Below are positions 1 through 5,077 of a stretch of 5,077 bases of DNA, piece after piece (position 1 is the first letter of the stretch; each line of letters begins with the position of its first letter). The notes beneath the pieces were generated by a model. That model was given only the letters and a program-made list of their open reading frames with translations, did no database searches and was not told where the DNA came from. The stretch is from Clostridia bacterium (GTDB lineage: Bacteria; Bacillota; Clostridia; Oscillospirales; Ruminococcaceae), in contig WFLZ01000286.1 of the NCBI GenBank assembly GCA_009177225.1, positions 18,621-23,697 on the forward strand, read 5' to 3'. The position numbers were made by a program, and so were the translations under genes.

Positions 1-926
1 TCAGTTACACCGTTTCCGACACGACCGCTCCCGTCCTGCTCAATATGGGAGTTTCGCCCTACGTGAAAAAGGGTGAACCGTTTGACCTGAAAAAAATAGT
101 GGGATATGCCGACAATTATGACGCTCACCCCACTCTTTCATACGACGGTACAGTTGACACCGACACCATAGGAAATTATCCCATAACTGCACACGTAACC
201 GACAATTCCGGAAACGAAACGTCATGGGAACTTACTGTTGTTGTACTCAGTGAAACTCCCTCCCCTGCTTCTAACGGTGACGACAACGGCGGAACACAGT
301 TCACGGACTTTATAAAAACATATGAGGGCGATAACAGAAAATTTGGTATAGACGTTTCAGCGTGGCAGAGTGATATTGACTTCAATGCCGTAAAGGACGC
401 AGGCTGTGATTTTGTAATAATCCGAATGGGTTACTTCTACGACGAAATAAAAATGGACGACTGGTATCTTTCCAATATCAAAAAAGCTCGTGACGCTGGT
501 CTTAAAGTAGGAGTTTATTTCTATACCACGCTAAACTCTGCCGACAGTGTAAAGGAACTTGCTGGATACATTGCAGAACAGCTTGACGGACAGGAACTTG
601 ATTTCCCCGTTGCGTTCGACTGGGAAGAATTTACTACATTTCAGGAGTACGGACTAAGTATACACGACCTCAATGAGCTTTTTAATCTGTTCTGTGCAGA
701 AATGGAAAACTACGGTTATTCTGCAATGCTTTACAGCAGTAAGAATTTTCTTAATAACTTCTGGATAAATGACTATAAACGTCCCGTATGGCTTGCACAC
801 TTTGTGGACGATACCGACTATACAGGTGACTATTTCATGTGGCAGGCAAGTTCTACCGGACGAATCGACGGTATTGACGGCTATGTTGATATGAATATCC
901 TTTACACCGACAAAATTTCATCATAA
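1..926 (+). CDS. Secreted GH25 lysozyme with Ig-like domain (5' partial)
   Basis: The gene enters from the left edge already open; its frame begins with the codon at 3, so about 307 residues are visible (numbered from there). The first ATG, at 45, is internal and not the true start. Residues 1-10 look like the end of one Ig-like repeat (YTVSDTTAP). Residues 11-81 form a full bacterial Ig-like domain ending in a VTDNSGNET-type strand. A Ser/Pro/Gly/Asp linker (82-103) leads to a GH25 domain (about 114-305). GH25 enzymes cleave the MurNAc-GlcNAc beta-1,4 bond of peptidoglycan. Key residues are visible: D117 in GIDVSAWQ, the catalytic DxE pair D206/E208 in AFDWEEF, WQ at 280-281, and D296 in the terminal VDMN. 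The signal peptide would lie upstream, outside the window. It is probably a secreted host cell-wall hydrolase. A phage endolysin is less likely because of the Ig-like domain and the absence of phage genes. Confidence 0.9.
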   Translation, partial: SYTVSDTTAPVLLNMGVSPYVKKGEPFDLKKIVGYADNYDAHPTLSYDGTVDTDTIGNYPITAHVTDNSGNETSWELTVVVLSETPSPASNGDDNGGTQFTDFIKTYEGDNRKFGIDVSAWQSDIDFNAVKDAGCDFVIIRMGYFYDEIKMDDWYLSNIKKARDAGLKVGVYFYTTLNSADSVKELAGYIAEQLDGQELDFPVAFDWEEFTTFQEYGLSIHDLNELFNLFCAEMENYGYSAMLYSSKNFLNNFWINDYKRPVWLAHFVDDTDYTGDYFMWQASSTGRIDGIDGYVDMNILYTDKISS

Positions 927-932
927 AAGAAT

Positions 933-964
933 AACTGCTGTATGTCTGATACAGCAGTTTTTTT
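933..964 (+). terminator. Intrinsic terminator after the lysozyme gene
   Basis: A perfect 11-bp inverted repeat (AACTGCTGTAT at 933-943, ATACAGCAGTT at 949-959) encloses a 5-base loop (GTCTG). It runs into seven T residues (958-964) and starts six bases after the lysozyme stop codon. This is a textbook Rho-independent terminator on the + strand. The A-rich left flank is too short for a comparable U-tract on the - strand, so I call it one-directional. Confidence 0.92.
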
Positions 965-966
965 AC

Positions 967-972
967 AGGGAG
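967..972 (+). promoter_or_regulatory. Shine-Dalgarno site fixing the start of the orphan gene
   Basis: AGGGAG lies 8 bases before the ATG at 981 and just after the terminator U-tract. The earlier in-frame ATG at 942 sits inside the terminator stem with no ribosome-binding site, so this site sets the start at 981. Confidence 0.7.
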
Positions 973-980
973 TTAATTTC

Positions 981-1334
981 ATGAAACTATTGATTAACAA
1001 TATTGAAAGTATCAAACATTTGTCAGGATTTGCAGAAATTCATGAATATAGCGATAAACATATTAACAGGCTTTACAATAATTACATATTCCTTTATGAA
1101 TATCATAATACTATTTTAAGCTTAAATGATATAAGTCAGAAATGTATTCTTTACAGTGAATATTACTGGGGAGCTATGTTTATTAATGCTTACCGGAAAA
1201 AATATGACAAAGACTCTGGATTGGAACAATTTCATTTTAAGCTTATAGAACGGATAGAGCATACTCTTGGCAACGTTGATATCATACTTCTGGAAAAAAT
1301 TGAATTAGCAGTATCCAGCAATCATTTTCCGTGA
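981..1334 (+). CDS. Orphan hypothetical protein, 117 aa, AT-rich
   Basis: I do not recognise this protein. The chosen start (ATG 981) has a good Shine-Dalgarno site; the upstream ATG at 942 lies within the terminator hairpin and would add 13 residues partly encoded by that hairpin. The product is predicted soluble: no signal peptide and no membrane segment. It is rich in Ile/Leu and aromatic residues (10 Tyr and 7 His in 117) with one Cys, and looks mostly helical, for example NNYIFLYEYHNTIL near residues 33-46 and a C-terminal acidic/hydrophobic stretch. GC is about 29% (103 of 354 by hand count), well below the lysozyme next door, which suggests recent acquisition or relaxed selection. A terminator separates it from the lysozyme gene, so it needs readthrough or a promoter inside the 3' end of that gene. 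A non-expressed remnant cannot be excluded, although the intact frame and ribosome-binding site favour a real gene. Confidence 0.6.
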   Translation: MKLLINNIESIKHLSGFAEIHEYSDKHINRLYNNYIFLYEYHNTILSLNDISQKCILYSEYYWGAMFINAYRKKYDKDSGLEQFHFKLIERIEHTLGNVDIILLEKIELAVSSNHFP

Positions 1335-1373
1335 CTGAATTTCACCGATAATAGCCTTCTGGTGTTTTATTGT

Positions 1374-1405
1374 AAATTAAGTTTTTTAATAAAAAATTAT
1401 AATTT
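1374..1405. repeat. AT-only inverted repeat between convergent genes
   Basis: Outer arms AAATTA (1374-1379) and TAATTT (1400-1405) and inner arms T6 (1382-1387) and A6 (1391-1396) enclose an AAT loop, interrupted by a small internal bulge. The repeat overlaps the stop codon of the AraC-family gene. It sits where transcripts from both strands must end and could help terminate either, but a hairpin made only of A-U pairs is weak. It may also be chance in AT-rich DNA. Confidence 0.3.
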
Positions 1406-2173
1406 CCGGCGGTATTTTGTAGGAGTTACACCAACAATTTTCTTGAACTGACGCATAAAATGCTCCTCATTGTCATAACCGCACATAGCTGATACCTGTG
1501 AAACCGTGCAGGAAGTTTCACTAAGAATCTCCTTAGCCTTTTCAATTTTTCCGCTGATAACGTCCGAAATACATGAAACTCCAAATATTTCACGGTAAAT
1601 ATGCTGAAAATAAGACCTTGACATATTAACGTCTGCCGCCATAGTATCAACGTTCCACTTCATCTGCGGATTCCTGTAAACTTTTTCCCTGAGTTCAATA
1701 AGAGCGGTATAATGTGGGTCAACAGTCTGCTGTGAACTGTCACGCCTGCCCGAAACATCGCTTATTTTAAGGAGCAGAGTTTTCATAAGAGCGTCAATAA
1801 TTTTACTGCGTCTTGAACTAAGCGAATAGTATTCAGAAGCAATATTCCTTATAAGACTGCTAATAAATTCCGAATCCGAAAACTGTACGGGACGATTGAA
1901 CGGCAGTTCAAAAGCGTCAAAAAACTCGCTGTCACCGTCCTTGTCGAAACATATCCAATCACATATAAAAAAACCGCCGTCCGCACGGTATTTCTGTGGC
2001 GTGGTATCGTCATACAGCATAAAAGTGCAAGGCGGTGTATGAAAATCCGTACCGACGTGAAAGACCGCACTGCTTTTTACAAGAATCAGCATAAAAATAT
2101 TTTTTTCGGGTTTACGGCACACGCTGTAATCACTGCCGTAAACCGAATTAAATCCTATACACCGTATATTCAC
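1397..2173 (-). CDS. AraC-family transcriptional regulator
   Basis: The protein has 258 residues, a normal length for a two-domain AraC regulator. Residues 1 to about 140 resemble the cupin-type ligand-binding/dimerisation domain (hydrophobic beta strands, FHTPPCTFMLYDD near 44-56, FFICDWICF near 68-76). The C-terminal DNA-binding domain (about 157-258) has two helix-turn-helix units. The first is around 174-198 (NVDTMAADVNMSRSYFQHIYRE). The second is around 222-256, with the family signature CGYDNEEHFMRQFKK followed by GVTPTKYRR. The start is GTG at 2173 with GGGAAG 9 bases upstream, inside the last codons of mpg; there is no in-frame ATG nearby. It is the last gene of the - strand set, six bases after the mpg stop, so it is probably co-transcribed. 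The ligand and targets are unknown. Five Cys lie in the N-terminal domain (5, 19, 49, 71, 75), but the Ada zinc/methyl-acceptor motif is absent. Confidence 0.9.
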   Translation of the reverse strand: MNIRCIGFNSVYGSDYSVCRKPEKNIFMLILVKSSAVFHVGTDFHTPPCTFMLYDDTTPQKYRADGGFFICDWICFDKDGDSEFFDAFELPFNRPVQFSDSEFISSLIRNIASEYYSLSSRRSKIIDALMKTLLLKISDVSGRRDSSQQTVDPHYTALIELREKVYRNPQMKWNVDTMAADVNMSRSYFQHIYREIFGVSCISDVISGKIEKAKEILSETSCTVSQVSAMCGYDNEEHFMRQFKKIVGVTPTKYRRKL

Positions 2174-2179
2174 AAAAAA

Positions 2180-2698
2180 TCACTTCCCGTCGGCAATAAA
2201 ACGCCATTCTATATTTTTCCAGTAATCTCCGGCATAGTCAATTCCTACCCGTGAAGCAGTTTTTATTTCAGGTCTGAAACCGTCGTCCTCAAGCCATATA
2301 TCAGGATTTCCGCATATTTTCCGGTTGTTGAAACTACCATCAATTTGCAGATACTTTGTAAGTTTTGCAGGACCGTTGTGAACATCTCCGGCACGGACAA
2401 GCACACACTGCGGATTATTTTTTTCACCTGTTGTAATATTCATAAGCCAGTGAATGCCGTAGCACAGATAAACATAAATCATGCCATTGTCACCGTAAAG
2501 AATTTCAGTACGTTTTGTCTTACCCTTTGATGCGTGACAAGCCTTGTCCTCCTCACCTCTGTAAGCCTCTGTTTCGGAAATCCTCTCCTTTATAACTGTA
2601 CCGTCCGGAAGTCTGCGGACAAGAATCTTACCCACAAGGTCAGGGGCGACTTCAAGACAGTCACGGCTGAAAAAGTTCTGTGAAAGTTTTATGTTCAT
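2180..2698 (-). CDS. mpg: DNA-3-methyladenine glycosylase, AAG/MPG family
   Basis: This base-excision-repair enzyme removes alkylated purines such as 3-methyladenine, and in many members hypoxanthine, leaving an abasic site. With the start at 2698 it has 172 residues, slightly short for bacterial members (about 180-200). Motifs match human AAG in order: ETEAY at 42-46, where E44 equals catalytic E125 and Y46 equals Y127; H55 equals H136; YVYLCYG at 75-81, where Y80 equals the intercalating Y162; N87 equals N169; R102 in VLVRAGD equals R182; GPAKL at 109-113; and RVGIDYAGDYW near 150-159. All key residues are present, so it should be active. Two ATGs compete. The one at 2704 overlaps the rqcH stop by four bases but has GAGGG only one base away, while the one at 2698 has GAGGG at the ideal 7 bases, so I prefer 2698. 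It is coupled to rqcH upstream and to the AraC-family gene downstream. Residue matches to human AAG are from memory. Confidence 0.95.
   Translation of the reverse strand: MNIKLSQNFFSRDCLEVAPDLVGKILVRRLPDGTVIKERISETEAYRGEEDKACHASKGKTKRTEILYGDNGMIYVYLCYGIHWLMNITTGEKNNPQCVLVRAGDVHNGPAKLTKYLQIDGSFNNRKICGNPDIWLEDDGFRPEIKTASRVGIDYAGDYWKNIEWRFIADGK
2183..2188 (-). promoter_or_regulatory. Shine-Dalgarno site for the AraC-family gene, inside mpg
   Basis: On the - strand this reads GGGAAG and ends 9 bases before the GTG at 2173. It forms the final Gly-Lys codons of mpg, which both supports the GTG start and implies translational coupling. Confidence 0.6.
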
Positions 2699-2700
2699 CT

Positions 2701-4449
2701 TCATACCCTCAGACTTTCTTCAAGTTTAGTGTCAGGTTTCACGAAAACGGTTTTATAGTTAGTGAATATAACTTTTCCAGGTTTTGCACCGGACGGCTTT
2801 TTCACGTATCTTGCAAGACAATAGTCAACCGGTACAAGATTTGAGTCACGTCCCTTGCTGTTGACTGCTGCAATTATAGCAGCTTCTTCAAGCGTTTTGT
2901 CGGGAGGGGTCACGCCGTCCGTAACTATAATAACGTGTGAACCTGTTATAGTCTGCGTATGAAGCCATATATCGTTTTTTTCGGCGAACTTTAGTGAAAG
3001 CTTGTCATTCTGGTAATTATTTCTGCCAACAAGTATCGTGAAGCCGTCACTTGACCTGTATTCAATCGGCGGTAAAGCTTTAGGAGGTTTTACCTTACCG
3101 TTTGCCGACTTTATATAACCCTGCTCACGAAGTTCAAGACGGAGCTGTATTATGTCGTTTTCAGAAGTCGCACGGGTAAGCGAATCAAAAACGCTGTCAA
3201 GATAATGTAATTCTTCCTCTCCCCTGTCAATCTGTTCAGCAAGTTTCTTTTCAGCGGTAACAGACTTTTTGTACTCATTATAATAATGCTGTGCATTTTG
3301 TGACGGTGTTTTCCGTACATCAAGACTTATCGTTAAAATTGTGCAGTCCTCGCTGTAAAAATTTTCGACAACTGCCGTGCTGTCACCTTTTTTTATTCTA
3401 TACATATTTGCAGAAATCAGGTCACCGCAAAGTCTGAAATAATCCTTGTCGGCACACGCAGAAAGTTCCTCACGCTGTACGGAAATTCTTCTTTCGGTAC
3501 GGTCAATAAGATTTACAAGAAGTCTGAAAAGGTCGTTAGCACGCTGTTTTGTACGGGCTATGCTGTCACGTTCAGAATAGAAATAGTCAAGCAGTTCCGA
3601 AGCGGAGGGAATTTCCTTTGTATACATAAGATTCCCGAACTGTGAAAGTCTTATAAATGAAAAATCTTTCAGCATACCCTCTTTAGTACTTGCGACATTA
3701 AAACAGCATTCGCCGTTGAGTAACTGCTCACGGGTACGCTTTATAACAAACAGCAGACGGTCAAGAGCATCGCCGTCAACATTTCCGTCAAGGTGTACGC
3801 CACGTCCTGCAAAGAAAGTCCATTCACGAGCAAGGACGGGAGAAATTCCCTCAAAGACCCGTATAAGAGCCTTTGAAAGTTCAGTCGAAACGTTTTCACG
3901 GAGTTTCATAATAATCTGTTCAGGTTCAGCGTCGAGAAAATTAAGACGGTCACTTTTAGGTGGAAACGTGTAAGTCATAGCCGGCAAAACCATTCTTTCA
4001 CGGGACATTTCACCGTCAACACGCTTTATGCTGTCTATAATTTTGCCGTCACTGCCGATAATTATGAGATTGGAACAACGTCCCATTATTTCACAGGCAA
4101 GCGTTATCATTACGATGTCACTCAGTTCGTTGACACACTCAAAATCAAGAAAAAGTATACGTTCAAGACCGTCCTGACGTATGTCCACAAGTTTACCATT
4201 ACCAAGACGTTTTCTCAGAAGCATACAGAACATGGGCGGTGTCTGCGGATTATCAACGCTTTTTTCCGTTATGTGAACTCTTGCACTTCCCGCATTTGCC
4301 GAAATATAGAGCTTTTTACTGCCTTGTCTTGTGCGTATGGAAATAATTATTTCTTCCCTCGACGGCTGGTGTATTTTTTCTATGCGACCGCCGATTAACT
4401 GTGTAAGTTCATTTTTTACTGCAAAGAGAAATGCTCCGTCCAAAGCCAT
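2701..4449 (-). CDS. rqcH: RqcH / NFACT-family ribosome quality control protein
   Basis: The 582-residue protein matches the length and layout of B. subtilis RqcH (YloA, formerly annotated as fibronectin-binding protein FbpA). In that system RqcH binds obstructed 50S subunits and, using tRNA-Ala, adds C-terminal poly-alanine tails that mark stalled nascent chains for proteolysis. The NFACT-N domain (about 1-185) begins MALDGAFLFAV and contains IEKIHQP, SARVHIT, PPMFCMLLRKRLG and EIMGRCSNLIII. A helix-hairpin-helix segment (about 188-210) contains GISPVLARE. A charged coiled-coil middle runs from about 285 to 440. The NFACT-R domain (about 463-572) contains SSDGFTILVGRNNYQND, WLHTQ, GSHVII and VKKPSGAKPGKVIFTN. 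The pair expected to correspond to the B. subtilis Asp-Arg tRNA-binding motif reads Glu-Arg (E96-R97). The ATG at 4449 has AAAGGA 8 bases upstream, inside the end of the CPBP gene. The adhesin annotation is historical; a cytoplasmic role is expected. Confidence 0.95.
   Translation of the reverse strand: MALDGAFLFAVKNELTQLIGGRIEKIHQPSREEIIISIRTRQGSKKLYISANAGSARVHITEKSVDNPQTPPMFCMLLRKRLGNGKLVDIRQDGLERILFLDFECVNELSDIVMITLACEIMGRCSNLIIIGSDGKIIDSIKRVDGEMSRERMVLPAMTYTFPPKSDRLNFLDAEPEQIIMKLRENVSTELSKALIRVFEGISPVLAREWTFFAGRGVHLDGNVDGDALDRLLFVIKRTREQLLNGECCFNVASTKEGMLKDFSFIRLSQFGNLMYTKEIPSASELLDYFYSERDSIARTKQRANDLFRLLVNLIDRTERRISVQREELSACADKDYFRLCGDLISANMYRIKKGDSTAVVENFYSEDCTILTISLDVRKTPSQNAQHYYNEYKKSVTAEKKLAEQIDRGEEELHYLDSVFDSLTRATSENDIIQLRLELREQGYIKSANGKVKPPKALPPIEYRSSDGFTILVGRNNYQNDKLSLKFAEKNDIWLHTQTITGSHVIIVTDGVTPPDKTLEEAAIIAAVNSKGRDSNLVPVDYCLARYVKKPSGAKPGKVIFTNYKTVFVKPDTKLEESLRV
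2706..2710 (-). promoter_or_regulatory. Shine-Dalgarno site deciding the mpg start
   Basis: On the - strand this reads GAGGG and lies in the last codons of rqcH. It is 7 bases from the ATG at 2698 but only one base from the ATG at 2704, so it favours the downstream start. Confidence 0.6.
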
Positions 4450-4453
4450 AGAA

Positions 4454-5077
4454 TCAGTCCTTTATACTTAATTTTATTTTGTCATTAATATATGTAAATA
4501 ATCCAATACAGACTAAAAGCAACGGAATACTTATGTAGAGAATCCATGTTTTGTTTACTAAAAATGTCGAATTACAGCTTACAGCATAAATTGCTATATT
4601 TGCGACACTGTGAAAAGTCATACAATAAATAATATTTCCCGATTTATAAAATATAATCCCGAGAATAATTCCGACAACAAATATATCTATAAATCTCGGC
4701 AACGTTCCGCCGAAATGTATAACTGCCCATATTACTGAAACCAAAATAAACGAAAGTGTTTTTTTACCCGTACTGACGGACACCGTAAGAAGCAAAACAA
4801 GCATGGAAAATCTGAAAATAATTTCCTCCGATACCGGAGCTAAAAACGCCGAACCAATCCAGTCAGTTAACGCATACCGCTCGTCTGATGGTTCGGAAAG
4901 CACCGACCTGTACTCTGTAAACGCAGTTATAAGAGTATACATCAACGCTGACAATACAACCAAAGCAAGCAGATTTACTTTCGGTTTTTTAAACACATCT
5001 TTCACACTTATATTAAACTGCTTTTTCATAATCAATATGCAGAGTATTGCACCCACAAATATTGAAAGGTTCATAAT
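4454..5077 (-). CDS. CPBP-family intramembrane metalloprotease (possibly 5' partial)
   Basis: This is a multi-pass membrane protein of the CPBP (CAAX protease and bacteriocin-processing, formerly Abi) family. Counting from the ATG at 5074 (206 residues), the three family motifs are present: EEIIFR at 83-88 (E83, E84, R88), FGG preceded by H120 in IWAVIHF, and H155/N159 in FHSVANI. These Glu and His residues are the expected metal-binding/catalytic set, so it should be an active protease. Hydrophobic segments lie near 1-16, 34-53, 88-101, 106-121, 129-143, 149-166 and 177-195, and the tail is Lys-rich. The frame is open to the right edge and the protein would begin directly inside a membrane helix, so the true start may lie beyond the window; no ribosome-binding site can be seen for the ATG at 5074. 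Its stop is four bases before rqcH. Family roles include prenyl-protein processing, bacteriocin maturation and self-immunity; the substrate here is unknown. It is locally AT-rich compared with rqcH. Confidence 0.88.
   Translation of the reverse strand: MMNLSIFVGAILCILIMKKQFNISVKDVFKKPKVNLLALVVLSALMYTLITAFTEYRSVLSEPSDERYALTDWIGSAFLAPVSEEIIFRFSMLVLLLTVSVSTGKKTLSFILVSVIWAVIHFGGTLPRFIDIFVVGIILGIIFYKSGNIIYCMTFHSVANIAIYAVSCNSTFLVNKTWILYISIPLLLVCIGLFTYINDKIKLSIKD
4458..4463 (-). promoter_or_regulatory. Shine-Dalgarno site of rqcH, inside the CPBP gene
   Basis: On the - strand this reads AAAGGA, 8 bases before the rqcH ATG at 4449, and overlaps the last sense codons of the upstream protease gene. 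It supports the rqcH start and coupling of the two genes. Confidence 0.65.

Noticed and set aside
45..47. ATG at 45 as the lysozyme start
   Set aside because: The frame is open and protein-like upstream to the window edge, and this Met falls at the start of an Ig-like domain with no signal peptide.
1..926. Phage endolysin as part of a prophage
   Set aside because: No holin, tail, integrase or other phage gene is in the window, and the Ig-like modules fit a secreted host enzyme better.
901..929. Possible promoter for the orphan gene (TTTACA, then CATAAA or TAAAAG)
   Set aside because: The -10 match is poor or the spacing wrong, and such hexamers are common by chance in DNA of this composition.
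942..980. Upstream ATG at 942 as the start of the orphan gene
   Set aside because: It lies inside the terminator hairpin, has no ribosome-binding site, and its first residues are encoded by the stem and T-tract. The ATG at 981 has AGGGAG at good spacing.
1343..1368. CACC...GGTG stem followed by TTTT as a terminator of the orphan gene
   Set aside because: Only four base pairs enclose a 14-base loop and the T-run is short, which is too weak to call.
1426..2070. Short - strand frames within the AraC-family gene
   Set aside because: They are alternative-frame shadows of a gene whose domain signatures are clear in its own frame.
1397..2173. Identification of the AraC-family protein as Ada
   Set aside because: The Ada N-terminal zinc/methyl-acceptor Cys motif and the C-terminal methyltransferase domain are both missing.
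2039..2530. Short + strand open frames opposite the AraC-family gene and mpg
   Set aside because: They lie antisense to well-supported genes and have no convincing ribosome-binding site or family resemblance.
3716..3973. 85-codon + strand open frame inside rqcH
   Set aside because: It is antisense to a conserved coding region, has an Arg/Ser-rich composition typical of shadow frames, and shows no recognisable domain.

Overview
The window looks like chromosomal DNA from a low-to-mid GC Gram-positive anaerobe, most likely a Clostridia/Oscillospiraceae-type (Ruminococcus-like) bacterium. This rests on the Ig-like plus GH25 secreted lysozyme, the RqcH/NFACT protein of Firmicutes type, purine-rich Shine-Dalgarno sites and the general codon flavour. 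It is an inference by eye and no search was run.

Left part, + strand (1-1334). The window opens inside a secreted cell-wall hydrolase: the end of one Ig-like repeat, one complete Ig-like domain, a low-complexity linker and a C-terminal GH25 muramidase domain. A strong intrinsic terminator (933-964) follows its stop codon. Directly after the terminator's U-tract lies a Shine-Dalgarno site and a 117-codon orphan gene (981-1334). That gene is markedly more AT-rich (about 29% GC by hand count) than sampled parts of the lysozyme (about 45%), and I do not recognise its product.

Right part, - strand (1397-5077). Four genes are read leftwards in one compact set: a CPBP-family intramembrane protease (cut by, or starting at, the right edge), the NFACT protein RqcH (ribosome-associated quality control), the alkyl-base DNA glycosylase Mpg/AAG, and an AraC-family regulator. 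Gaps are 4, about 2 and 6 bases, and each downstream Shine-Dalgarno site lies inside the end of the gene before it, so they are very probably one translationally coupled operon. The two transcription units converge on a 62-base AT-rich junction (1335-1396) with no strong terminator, only an AT-only inverted repeat.

Functionally, the - strand set groups rescue of stalled nascent chains (RqcH), repair of alkylated bases (Mpg), a membrane protease and a regulator whose ligand is unknown. A shared stress-response role is possible but unproven. I found no CRISPR array, RNA gene, insertion sequence or prophage signature. No clearly new multi-gene system is visible; the orphan gene and the coupled repair/regulator pair are the items most worth a second look.
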